From assembly GCF_009760925.1 (NCBI RefSeq), contig NZ_VRLV01000003.1, positions 1 through 64,000 on the forward strand: a DNA stretch of 64,000 nt, given 5' to 3'. The DNA is from Nonomuraea typhae (GTDB lineage Bacteria; Actinomycetota; Actinomycetes; Streptosporangiales; Streptosporangiaceae). The translations under genes were made by a program, and so were the position numbers. Below the pieces are notes generated by a model. The model ran no database searches and was not told where the DNA came from. It was given only the letters and a program-made list of their open reading frames with translations. Of this stretch, positions 40,727 through 48,635 are shown in pieces; within the stretch, counting starts at the first letter, position 1, and every line of letters starts with the position of its first letter.

Positions 40727-41761
40727 TCACGCGCTCAGCCGGTGACACAGCCACTCCAGCGCCAGCGGGTAGCGGTACTCGATCGCCGCGTGGGTGGCGT
40801 CGAACAGCTCGAAGCGCGTCCGCTCGGCCGGCACCCCGGCCGCCAGCACCGCCTCGTGGAAGGCGGTGGCGCCGAGGTCCAGGTAGTACTCGTCCCGGGT
40901 GCCGGCGTCGATCCAGATCGCGCGCATGGACCGCAGCGCCTCGCCGTACCCGGGCTCGCGGGCCATGCGCACCGGGTCCCTGGCCAGCCAGCGGTCCCAG
41001 ACCTCCGGGACCAGTTCCCCGTTGCCGTCGAACGGCAGGCGTACCGTGCCGTCGTCGTCGGCCGAGTACGCCGCGGCGTAGCCGTACGCCTCCATCAGAA
41101 GGCCGTCCTCCGGCCCGGTCATGGCGACGCGGCCGCGGAAGTCGGCGAGGAAGGCCGCGTAGGAGCCGCCGTACAGGTCGCGCAGCGCGCGGGCCGCGCG
41201 CGGGAACTCCGGCAGGTAGGCGGCCTCGAACAACGCGTCCCCCGCGTGCGTGGCCAGGGCGCCGAACACGTCGGGCCGGAGCATCGGGGTGATCATGGCG
41301 CCGTAGCCGCCGCTGGACTTGCCGGTGATCGCCCGCATGTCCCGCTCGGGGATCGTCCGGTAGCGGGCGTCGACCCAGGCCACGACCTCCTCGCACAGGT
41401 ACGTGTGGTAGCGGCCGGTCCCCGGCGAGTCGAGGAACTGGCTGCCGCCGTAAGCGGTCCAGGCGTCCACGTAGACGACGATCGCCGCGGGCGCCCGCCG
41501 GGCGGCGAAGACCTCGTCGGCCAGTTCCGGGAAGGGGCGGCGGAACGGGGTCCGGTTGTCCCACATCGCCAGGTGGCCGGTGTAGCCCTGGATGACGTAC
41601 ACCGCCGGGTAGCGCCCGGCCGGCTCCTCGTCGTAGCCGGGCGGGACGTAGACCCAGAGGGGGCGTTCGTGCGGATCGCCCAGCGGGTTGCCGCGGAGCA
41701 CGCGGCTGTCGATGACGTGACGGTCGAGGCGGCCGGCGAGATCGGCGGACCAGGGCAGCAC
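40727..41761 (-). CDS. Alpha/beta-hydrolase esterase, enterochelin-esterase-like
   Basis: 344 residues without a signal peptide. Start GTG at 41761, preceded by AAGGAG. The fold is that of esterase-D/Fes-like enzymes: RPLWVYVPPGYDEEPAGRYP, then AVYVIQGYTGHLAMW (oxyanion region), IVVYVDAWTAYGGSQF, nucleophile elbow GKSSGGYGA with catalytic Ser, and a His near FDATHAAIEYRYP. Could act on siderophore esters, S-formylglutathione-like thioesters or acylated sugars; sequence alone does not decide. Its 5' end is near the divergent M1 peptidase gene. Confidence 0.8.
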   Translation of the reverse strand: MLPWSADLAGRLDRHVIDSRVLRGNPLGDPHERPLWVYVPPGYDEEPAGRYPAVYVIQGYTGHLAMWDNRTPFRRPFPELADEVFAARRAPAAIVVYVDAWTAYGGSQFLDSPGTGRYHTYLCEEVVAWVDARYRTIPERDMRAITGKSSGGYGAMITPMLRPDVFGALATHAGDALFEAAYLPEFPRAARALRDLYGGSYAAFLADFRGRVAMTGPEDGLLMEAYGYAAAYSADDDGTVRLPFDGNGELVPEVWDRWLARDPVRMAREPGYGEALRSMRAIWIDAGTRDEYYLDLGATAFHEAVLAAGVPAERTRFELFDATHAAIEYRYPLALEWLCHRLSA

Positions 41762-41879
41762 GGCTTCTCCTTCTCAGGACCGGCGGATTCAGTAAAACGA
41801 TCTTATGCGGGCGTGTGGCCTTCTCCCGGCGGGCGAGTTGGCATAGTTTCGCGGGCATCCGATCACTCCTAGGAGGGAC

Positions 41880-43391
41880 ATGATCGTGCGCTGCCTGCGG
41901 CGTGCCGTGACGGCCGCCGTGCTGACGCTAGCCCTCGCCGTACCTCTCGCCACCCCGGTCTCCGCGACCGGAAACGCGCCCGGAGCGCCGGGGATCGGCG
42001 ACCCGTACTTCCCGGACTACGGCAACGGCGGTTACGACGCCAGACACTACTCACTCCGGCTGAACTACCAGCCGGGCACCGATCGCCTCGACGGCAAGGC
42101 GAGCATCGTGGCGGTCGCCACCCAGCGGTTGAATCGTTTCAACCTGGACTTCCTGCTGGACGTCAAGGAGATCAGGGTGAACGGCCGTCCGGCCGCCTTC
42201 GCCAAGAGCGGCGCCCACGAGCTGGAGGTCACTCCGGCCATGCCCCTGCTCAAGGGGACGCCGTTCACCGTGCAGGTGACCTACGGCGGCAACCCGGGTT
42301 CCATCCAGGTGCCGGGGATCGTCACGCCGTGGATCAAGCGGGCCGACGGGGCGCTGGCCCTGGGCGAGCCCGAGATCGCCTGGTGGTGGTACCCGAGCAA
42401 CGACCACCCGGCCGACAAGGCGACCTTCGACATCTCCGTCACCGTGCCCGACGGCACCGAGGCGGTCAGCAACGGCATCCTGGCCGGTCAGCGGAGCTCG
42501 CAGGGCAGGACCACCTACCACTGGGTGATGGACAAGCCGATGGCCACCTATCTGGCCACGCTGTACGTCGGGGACCTGGAGGTGCGCAAGGGGCGTTCCC
42601 CCTCCGGGCTGCCCGTCTACACCGCCTACGGCAAGGATCTCGGGCCCCGGGAACAGGCGGCCAAGGACAGCGTCGAGCGCACGCCGGAGATCGTCGGCTG
42701 GCTGGCGAGCGTGTTCGGGCGCTACCCGTTCTCCTCGATGGGCGGTTCGGTCATCAACGAGAACGTGGGCTTCGCGCTGGAGACCCAGGCGCAGCCGGTG
42801 TACGACTCGGTCTTCTTCGAGGCCGGTCCCGACGTGGGCGTGGTCGTGCACGAGAACGCCCACCAGTGGTTCGGCGACAGCGTCGCGCTCAAGCGGTGGA
42901 GCGACATCTGGCTGAACGAGGGCTTCGCGACCTACGCCGAGCTCCTGTGGTCGGAGAAGGAGGGCACCGGCACGGCGGCCGAGCTCGCCAACGCCTGGTA
43001 CGACCAGATTCCGCCGGCGAGCGCGTTCTGGCAGGTGAAGGTGAGCGACCCGGGCCCGGCGAACCTGTTCAACGGGGCGATCTACCTCAGGGGCGCCATG
43101 GCCCTGCAGGCGCTGCGCAGCGAGGTCGGCGACCGGGACTTCTTCACCATCCTGCGCACCTGGGCCCGGATCAACCGGCAGGGCAACGCCACCATCCCCG
43201 AGTTCGTCTCCCTGGCGGAGAAGATCTCCGGCGAGCAGCTGGACACGGTCTTCTCCACCTGGCTCGACACCGTCGGCAAACCGGCGGCCAAGCCCGCTCC
43301 GACGGCCGCGGCCGCGGCGACGGCGGCACCGCCCGCCGCCTTCGCGGCCAACCGGCGCATGCACGAGATCATGCACGGCCCGATCCGCTGA
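41880..43391 (+). CDS. Secreted M1-family metallopeptidase
   Basis: 503 residues, shorter than full aminopeptidase N. Signal peptide about 1-30. N-terminal beta-saddle domain (YDARHYSLRLNYQPGTDRLD), catalytic thermolysin-like domain with HEXXH at about 324 (VVHENAHQWFGDSVALKRW) and third zinc ligand Glu in WLNEGFATYAEL; C-terminal helical part then an Ala/Pro tail. The usual GAMEN exopeptidase motif reads as SVINENVGFALETQ, so the N-terminal substrate binding differs somewhat from aminopeptidase N. TAGGAGG is 4 nt before the ATG. Extracellular peptide digestion. Confidence 0.9.
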   Translation: MIVRCLRRAVTAAVLTLALAVPLATPVSATGNAPGAPGIGDPYFPDYGNGGYDARHYSLRLNYQPGTDRLDGKASIVAVATQRLNRFNLDFLLDVKEIRVNGRPAAFAKSGAHELEVTPAMPLLKGTPFTVQVTYGGNPGSIQVPGIVTPWIKRADGALALGEPEIAWWWYPSNDHPADKATFDISVTVPDGTEAVSNGILAGQRSSQGRTTYHWVMDKPMATYLATLYVGDLEVRKGRSPSGLPVYTAYGKDLGPREQAAKDSVERTPEIVGWLASVFGRYPFSSMGGSVINENVGFALETQAQPVYDSVFFEAGPDVGVVVHENAHQWFGDSVALKRWSDIWLNEGFATYAELLWSEKEGTGTAAELANAWYDQIPPASAFWQVKVSDPGPANLFNGAIYLRGAMALQALRSEVGDRDFFTILRTWARINRQGNATIPEFVSLAEKISGEQLDTVFSTWLDTVGKPAAKPAPTAAAAATAAPPAAFAANRRMHEIMHGPIR

Positions 43392-43400
43392 CCGTCGCCG

Positions 43401-43429
43401 CCGTGGGGTCCCGGTGCGGGGCCCCACGG
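43401..43429 (+). terminator. Hairpin terminator after the peptidase
   Basis: CCGTGGGGTCCC pairs with GGGGCCCCACGG (12 bp, one G-U), loop GGTGC, followed by CTTCTT. Confidence 0.85.
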
Positions 43430-43545
43430 CTTCTTGCGTTCCGGCCGATGTACGACCAGCGCTTACCCGGCAGACCACGGTATGACACCGGAGTTCGTCC
43501 GGCAGGGGGACGGAAGCGGGCAGGCTCGCTGCGAGGCTCGTGACC

Positions 43546-44694
43546 ATGAGGAAAGCACTCCCGGCCACGGCGCTCTGCCTGGCCGCGATCACCCTTCCGG
43601 CCCCGGCCGCGCAAGCCCTGGCCGCGCAGGCCGAGATCACCCGCGCCCCGGCCGGCGCCCAGACGCTCACCCTGCCCGCGCCCACCGGGCCTCACCCGGT
43701 CGGGACCGTCTCGCTGCACCTGGTGGACCGTTCCCGGCCCGACCCCTGGGTGGCCGGCCGGCCGTACCGGGAGCTGATGGTGAGCCTCTGGTACCCGGCG
43801 AAGAAGGCGCAGGGCCGGGTGGCGCCGCACATGAGCCCGGGGGCGGCGGCCGACTTCGACAAGACGCTCGCGCCGGCGATGTTCGGCACCAAGCCGGGCG
43901 CGGTGGACTGGGCCGCGACCAGGACCCATGCCCGCCAGGACGCGCCGATGCGCGGCACCCCGCCGGTCGTGGTGTTCTCGCCCGGCTTCTCCTCGCCGCG
44001 CTCGGTCGGCACCGTGCTGGTGGAGGACCTGGCCAGCCGCGGCTACCTGGTGGTGGCCGTCGACCACACCTACGAGGCGGCGCAGGTGGAGTTCCCCGGC
44101 GGGCGGGTGGAGCGCACCCGGCTGGCCGAGCCGACGCCCGAGGACATGGCCAAGGCGGTGAAGGTGCGCGTGGCCGACACCCGGTTCGTCCTCGACCAGC
44201 TCGCCCGGCGTGGCGTGGATCTGTCCAGGGTCGGCATGTTCGGCCACTCGATGGGCGGTTCGGCGGCCGCCGAGGTGGTGCACGACGACCGGCGGGTGGA
44301 CGCGGGACTCAACCTCGACGGCGGGCATCGCGGCCCGGTGGCGGGCACCGGCGTGGCCAAGCCGTTCGCGCAGGCGGCCAACGAGACGCACACCCGGGAC
44401 AGCGACGCGAGCTGGAAGTCGTTCTGGGAGCGTTCGACCGGCTGGAAGCGGGAGCTGCGCTTCACCGGCTCGCAGCACTACTCCTTCACCGACGCGCAGA
44501 CGCTCGGCCCGCAGATCGACGGCATCCCCGAGCAGCGGCTGCGCGCCCTGATCGGCGCCATCGAGCCGGCCGAGTCGATCGCGGCGCAGCGGGCCTACGT
44601 GGCGGCGTTCTTCGACCGGTGGCTGAAGGGACGGCCGACCACGCTGTTCGACCGCCCCAGCAGCCGCTTCCCCGCAGTCAAGATCATCCCGTGA
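43546..44694 (+). CDS. Secreted lipase / platelet-activating-factor-acetylhydrolase-like enzyme
   Basis: 382 residues. Signal peptide about 1-28 (ATALCLAAITLPAPAAQALA). Alpha/beta hydrolase of the PAF-AH/chlorophyllase-like family: PYRELMVSLWYPAKKAQG, PPVVVFSPGFSSPRSVGTVL (oxyanion Phe/Ser region), nucleophile elbow GMFGHSMGGSAA, Asp in AGLNLDGGHRG, His in FTGSQHYSFTDA. GAGG is 9 nt upstream of ATG 43546; the in-frame GTG six bases earlier is too close to it. Extracellular esterase; substrate unknown. Confidence 0.88.
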   Translation: MRKALPATALCLAAITLPAPAAQALAAQAEITRAPAGAQTLTLPAPTGPHPVGTVSLHLVDRSRPDPWVAGRPYRELMVSLWYPAKKAQGRVAPHMSPGAAADFDKTLAPAMFGTKPGAVDWAATRTHARQDAPMRGTPPVVVFSPGFSSPRSVGTVLVEDLASRGYLVVAVDHTYEAAQVEFPGGRVERTRLAEPTPEDMAKAVKVRVADTRFVLDQLARRGVDLSRVGMFGHSMGGSAAAEVVHDDRRVDAGLNLDGGHRGPVAGTGVAKPFAQAANETHTRDSDASWKSFWERSTGWKRELRFTGSQHYSFTDAQTLGPQIDGIPEQRLRALIGAIEPAESIAAQRAYVAAFFDRWLKGRPTTLFDRPSSRFPAVKIIP

Positions 44695-44701
44695 AGCCGG
44701 G

Positions 44702-44738
44702 GTACGGCTGTGGCCGGGCGACCCAGCCGCAGCCGTAC
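44702..44738. terminator. Bidirectional hairpin terminator
   Basis: GTACGGCTGTGGC pairs with GCCGCAGCCGTAC (13 bp, one G-U) between the convergent lipase and CBM48 genes. Confidence 0.85.
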
Positions 44739-44769
44739 TCCGTCACCGTCAGACGTCCGGCGGGGGAGC

Positions 44770-45210
44770 TCAGACCCTCGCGTCGGCCGTCGCCGCGGGA
44801 CGCCTCGGCGTGCGGGGCGCGGCGGCTTTCGACACGGCGCTCTTCGAGGCGGCGGCCTTCGACACAGCGGTCCTCGAGGCGCCGTTCCTCGTGGCGCCGT
44901 TCCTCGTGGCAGCGGCCTTCGGCATGGCGGGTACGGCCACGCGGAAGATCGCCCCGCGGTGGTCGTACTCGTCGGCGTGATCGTCATCGAACCAGCGCCC
45001 GCCGTCCGCCAGGTACCGGAAGGCGAACGCCTCGCCCTGCGGAATCGCGATCGTGACGCTGTAGCGCCCGTCGTCGCCTAGGCGCATCGGATGTGCGTAA
45101 GGGTCCCAGCCATTGAAGTCGCCGACCACCGAAACGGGGCCGTGGTCGCCGGGAAGGGTGAAGAGAACCTCCACCTGCCCCTTCCTGTTGGGTTTGCCAT
45201 AACTGAACAT
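44770..45210 (-). CDS. CBM48 (isoamylase-N-like) glycogen-binding protein
   Basis: 146 residues. The first 90 form a CBM48/AMPK-beta-type glycogen-binding domain (VEVLFTLPGDHGPVSVVGDF, NGWDPYAHPMRLGDDGRYSV, FRYLADGGRWFDDDHADEYD); the remainder is a low-complexity Ala/Lys/Ser/Arg tail (AAASKSAVSKAAAPRTPRRP). No catalytic domain. The start at 45210 is favoured by AGGGAGAG just upstream. It lies 87 bp downstream of glgC on the same strand, so both likely act in glycogen storage: CBM48 may recruit partners to granules. Confidence 0.85.
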   Translation of the reverse strand: MFSYGKPNRKGQVEVLFTLPGDHGPVSVVGDFNGWDPYAHPMRLGDDGRYSVTIAIPQGEAFAFRYLADGGRWFDDDHADEYDHRGAIFRVAVPAMPKAAATRNGATRNGASRTAVSKAAASKSAVSKAAAPRTPRRPAATADARV

Positions 45211-45297
45211 CGCTCTCCCTGGACAAGGTAAACCGGCCATTTCCGCGTTCAGCCATACCCGCGCAGCGGGCCGCGAATAATCCGATCTCCCCAATTT

Positions 45298-46584
45298 TTA
45301 GCGATGATTGGGCAGAGAATCCGATATCGCGGTCACCGGATAAAGCTCGTCAAGCGGCCGTACGGCTTCGCCGCCGACGACCACGATCCCCGCGTCGGTC
45401 ACCGTGTAGCGCTCACGGTCCAGGTCGGGGTCGAAGCCGATCCTGGCGCCGTCGGGGATGATCACGTCTCTGTCGACGACGGCCCGCCGTACCATCGCGT
45501 TCCTGCCCACGCGCACGTTCTCCATCAGCACGCAGCCGGAGACCTGGGCGCCCGCCTCGAGGGTGACCTGCGGGGACAGGACCGACCGCTCGACGACGGC
45601 CTCTCCGGACACGAGCACGCCCGGGGAGACGAGGGAGTCGATCGCGCGGCCCGGGCGTTCGCCGCCGCACTGGAACTTCACCGGCGCGAGCAGGTCGTGG
45701 AAGGTGCGGATGGGCCAGTGCTCGCTGGCGAGCGTGAACGCGGGATCGGGGCCGATCAGGTCCATGTGCGCGTCGTAGTAGGCGTCCAGGGTGCCGACGT
45801 CGCGCCAGTAGCCGCGTTCGCGCGCGCTCACGCCGGGGACGGCGTTGCCGGTGAAGTCGTAGATCTCCGCCCGGCCCGCGCGGGTGAGCATGGGGATGAT
45901 GTCGGCGCCTATGTCGTGCCTGCTGGAGGTGTCGAGTGCGTCCTCCTGGACCGCCTCGACCAGGGCTTGTGTGGTGAACACGTAGTTGCCCATGGAGGCG
46001 CGGATCTCCTCCGGCGCGCCCGGCAGCCCCGCGGCGTGGCGGGGTTTCTCCGCGAATCCGGTGATCCGCCGGGTGCCCGGCGCGCACTCGATGACGCCGA
46101 ACTGGTGGGCCAGCGCCCGGGGCTGGCGGATCGCGGCGACGGTGACGCCGGCTCCGGAGGCGGCGTGCTGGGCCACCATCTGGGCCGGGTCCATGCGGTA
46201 GACGTGGTCGGCCCCGAACACCAGCACGTAGTCCGGCGGGTCGTCCTTCAGCAGGTGCAGGTTCTGGAGGATCGCGTCGGCCGAGCCGTTGAACCAGTGC
46301 GGCCCGAACTGGTTCTGCGCCGGGACGGACGCGATGTAGTGACCCACCCGCGAGGAGACCTGCCAGCCGCGCGCGATGTAGCGGTCGAGGCTCTGGCTTT
46401 GGTACTGCGTCAGCACGACGATCTTGAGATAGCCGGCGTTGGTCAGGTTGGAGAGGACGAAATCTATCAGGCGGAACATTCCGCCGTATGGCACATTAGG
46501 CTTTGCCCTTCCCATGGTAAGGGGAAGAAGTCGCTTTCCCTGTCCGCCGGCCAGCACTATTGCCAGAACTCTGCACGAGGTCAT
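45298..46584 (-). CDS. glgC: Glucose-1-phosphate adenylyltransferase (ADP-glucose pyrophosphorylase)
   Basis: 428 residues, full length. ATP + alpha-D-glucose-1-P gives ADP-glucose, the first step of bacterial glycogen synthesis. Signature LAGGQGKRLLPLTMGRAKPN is the GGxGxRLxPLT...RAKP nucleotide site; VFGADHVYRMD is the Asp-containing metal site, and GFAEKP the Glc-1-P-binding Lys/Glu motif. The C-terminal left-handed beta-helix includes VSGCVLMENVRVGRNA and AVVDRDVIIPDGARIGFD. Residues for allosteric control cannot be judged here. The ATG 46584 lacks a good Shine-Dalgarno on its strand (AAAGGAG there is on the other strand), so an upstream GTG is possible. Confidence 0.95.
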   Translation of the reverse strand: MTSCRVLAIVLAGGQGKRLLPLTMGRAKPNVPYGGMFRLIDFVLSNLTNAGYLKIVVLTQYQSQSLDRYIARGWQVSSRVGHYIASVPAQNQFGPHWFNGSADAILQNLHLLKDDPPDYVLVFGADHVYRMDPAQMVAQHAASGAGVTVAAIRQPRALAHQFGVIECAPGTRRITGFAEKPRHAAGLPGAPEEIRASMGNYVFTTQALVEAVQEDALDTSSRHDIGADIIPMLTRAGRAEIYDFTGNAVPGVSARERGYWRDVGTLDAYYDAHMDLIGPDPAFTLASEHWPIRTFHDLLAPVKFQCGGERPGRAIDSLVSPGVLVSGEAVVERSVLSPQVTLEAGAQVSGCVLMENVRVGRNAMVRRAVVDRDVIIPDGARIGFDPDLDRERYTVTDAGIVVVGGEAVRPLDELYPVTAISDSLPNHR

Positions 46585-46738
46585 AAAGGAGACGTTATCC
46601 CCGGGATTCACTGCTCCATTGCAAGAACTTCCTTGGTAGCGCCCAAAGAGATGGAAACATGGACCCCTTCCCCCGGTTGCGTTCGGGCAAGATCCGCTCC
46701 GGCGGCTTACCCCGCGACGCCCGGGGTAGGCGCGGGGC

Positions 46739-47026
46739 ATGAGAGCGTTGACCGGCACCTGGATCGAGCGAGCCGCCTGCCTGGACGTGGATCCGGAGTT
46801 GTTCTTCCCCGTCTCCCCGGCCCGGCGGGGCGCGGCCGAGACCGAGCGGGCCAAGGCGGTGTGCGGCGGATGCGCGGTGCGCGAGCCCTGCCTGGCCTTC
46901 GCCCTGGACACCGGCCAGGCACACGGGGTGTGGGGCGGCACCGACCCGGGGCAACGCAGGGCGATCGCCCGCCGCCGCGCCCGCCGGCGCACCGGCCCGT
47001 CCACCCCGCGCCGGTCCGCCCGCTGA
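46739..47026 (+). CDS. WhiB-family Fe-S transcriptional regulator
   Basis: 95 residues. The four [4Fe-4S] ligands are present: Cys14 (AACLDVDPELFF) and CGGCAVREPC (C-x2-C-x5-C). The GVWGG turn and the basic tail RRAIARRRARRRTG complete the Wbl signature. Wbl proteins bind sigma-A to control development, antibiotic resistance or redox response. It is divergent from glgC and its TGA overlaps an in-frame ATG of the downstream gene, but the next gene probably starts further down. Confidence 0.93.
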   Translation: MRALTGTWIERAACLDVDPELFFPVSPARRGAAETERAKAVCGGCAVREPCLAFALDTGQAHGVWGGTDPGQRRAIARRRARRRTGPSTPRRSAR

Positions 47027-47067
47027 TGGGACAGCCGCGGGTTCGGGCCGGCGGAGGGGGCGGCGCC

Positions 47068-48018
47068 ATGCGGCGCAGCAGCCCGGAGGAGCCGGGGATC
47101 GTCCGGCGGCGGCGCGGGCGGGGCTTCAGCTACCACTACGCGGGCGGCCGCCCGGTCCGGGATCGCCGGGTGCTGGCCAGGATCCGGGCGCTCGCCGTGC
47201 CACCGGCATGGCGGCAGGTGTGGATCTGCCGGGACGGCGACGCGCATCTGCAGGCCGTGGGGACGGACGCGGCGGGCAGACGCCAGTACCTCTACCACGA
47301 TCTCTGGCGCGAGGAGCAGGACAGGATCAAGTTCGACCGCGTCACGGAGATGGCGGCACGGCTGCCCGCCTTCCGCCGGCGCCTGCGCGAGCAGCTGGCC
47401 GGGGAGGGGCTGGAGCGCGAGCGGGTGCTGGCGGCGGCCGCGCGCATGCTGGATCTCGGGCTGTTCCGGGCGGGCGGCGCCGAGTACGACACGTTCGGGC
47501 TGGCCACGCTCAAGAACGAGCACGTCAGCTGCACCCGCGAGGCCGTCCGCTGCCACTTCGCGGCCAAGGGCGGCACGGCCCACACGGTCGAGATCCGCGA
47601 CGACGCGGTGCGTGCCGTCGTGGCCGACCTGCTGCGCACCGGGCACGACGGCGAACTGCTGCGCTACCGCAACGGCTCCGGGTGGAAGGACGTCGGCGCC
47701 CAGGACGTCAACGACTACCTGCGCGAGCACCTCGGCGGCGAGGTGTCGGCCAAGGACTTCCGCACCTGGCACGCCACCGTGCTGGCGGCCGCCGCCCTGG
47801 GCGGGGCTCGCCGCCCCCGCGGGCGGCTGGGACGGCGCAAGGCCGTACGGCGGGCGATGGAGGAGGTCGCGGCACGGCTGGGCAACACCCCGGCCGTCAC
47901 CCGTGCCTCGTACGTCGACCCGCGCGTGATCCTGGCCTACGAGCGGGGCAGGACCGTCTCACCCGGCGGCGACCTGGAGCCGCAGGTGATCGACCTGCTC
48001 CGGCGCACCCGGCGTTAG
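47068..48018 (+). CDS. DNA topoisomerase IB, poxvirus type
   Basis: 316 residues. ALAVPPAWRQVWICRDGDAH (N-terminal clamp), FGLATLKNEHVSC and VRCHFAAKGGTAHTVEIRDD (active-site Lys region), FRTWHATVLAAAAL (Arg/His), and SYVDPRVILAYERG with catalytic Tyr. It relaxes supercoils without ATP. GGAGGGGG is 8 nt before ATG 47068; an alternative ATG at 47026 would overlap the WhiB stop but has no Shine-Dalgarno. Overlaps the convergent winged-HTH gene by 4 bp. Confidence 0.9.
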   Translation: MRRSSPEEPGIVRRRRGRGFSYHYAGGRPVRDRRVLARIRALAVPPAWRQVWICRDGDAHLQAVGTDAAGRRQYLYHDLWREEQDRIKFDRVTEMAARLPAFRRRLREQLAGEGLERERVLAAAARMLDLGLFRAGGAEYDTFGLATLKNEHVSCTREAVRCHFAAKGGTAHTVEIRDDAVRAVVADLLRTGHDGELLRYRNGSGWKDVGAQDVNDYLREHLGGEVSAKDFRTWHATVLAAAALGGARRPRGRLGRRKAVRRAMEEVAARLGNTPAVTRASYVDPRVILAYERGRTVSPGGDLEPQVIDLLRRTRR

Positions 48019-48350
48019 CCGCGTTCCGCCGGAGGGCTCAGCTGGGCGGGCAGGTCGCGGTCGGCGAACATGTCGATCAGCCGCCGGACGGGAACGTCGG
48101 CCTCGGTGGGGTACCGGAAATGCTGATCGGCGTTGAGGGAATAGCGATTGCGGCGCCCGACGCGCTCCCGGTTCAGATATCCGGCCGCGTGCAGATCGTT
48201 GACGATGATCTGCACCGTGCGTTCGGTGATGCCGATGCCGCTCGCCACCTCACGCAACCGCACCTCGGGATTGCGCGCGATCTCCAGCAGGACCCGGGCA
48301 TGGTGGGTGAGAAAGGTCCAGGTCGGGGTCCCGTGATCAGGCTGCTGCAT
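48015..48350 (-). CDS. Winged-HTH (MarR/ArsR-like) regulator
   Basis: 111 residues. TWTFLTHHARVLLEIARNPE, then LREVASGIGITERTVQIIVN, DLHAAGYLNRERVGRRNRYS form a winged helix; the last 30 residues (PVRRLIDMFADRDLPAQL) are a short dimerisation tail. No ligand-binding domain. It is divergent from the Tc toxin operon (206 bp between starts) and so is a plausible regulator of it. No operator was identified with confidence. Confidence 0.82.
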   Translation of the reverse strand: MQQPDHGTPTWTFLTHHARVLLEIARNPEVRLREVASGIGITERTVQIIVNDLHAAGYLNRERVGRRNRYSLNADQHFRYPTEADVPVRRLIDMFADRDLPAQLSPPAERG

Positions 48351-48479
48351 GGCTTCACGCTTTCGGCCCGCGGTGGCGGACGGTATCGGCAGAGTGACTT
48401 TCCCCCCATATTAGGGTGAACTTCTTTTCAGGTATCGGCGGTCAGGGGTCGAGTACACACCTTGTCAGGAGAACTTTCC

Positions 48480-48635
48480 ATGACCGCCCGTAACGATCCG
48501 GCTACCGAGCTCCGATATAGGAGAGCCCAAGTCCGTCAAAAGGGTGTGGGGGGACCATGGCCAGACGGCAGGATGCTTCGCCCTCGGCACACCGCGGCCC
48601 GTCCGCGGGCGGCGGCCATGCGCCGGCACCGCTGA
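48480..48635 (+). CDS. Possible short upstream ORF ahead of the Tc operon
   Basis: 51 codons read directly: begins MTARNDPATELRYRRAQVRQ, very Arg-rich. AGGAG lies 8 nt before the ATG, a better site than the one for the toxin gene itself. The last 79 bases overlap the start of the toxin gene in another frame. It could be a leader ORF that couples or limits toxin translation, or a chance ORF. Low confidence. Confidence 0.3.
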   Translation: MTARNDPATELRYRRAQVRQKGVGGPWPDGRMLRPRHTAARPRAAAMRRHR

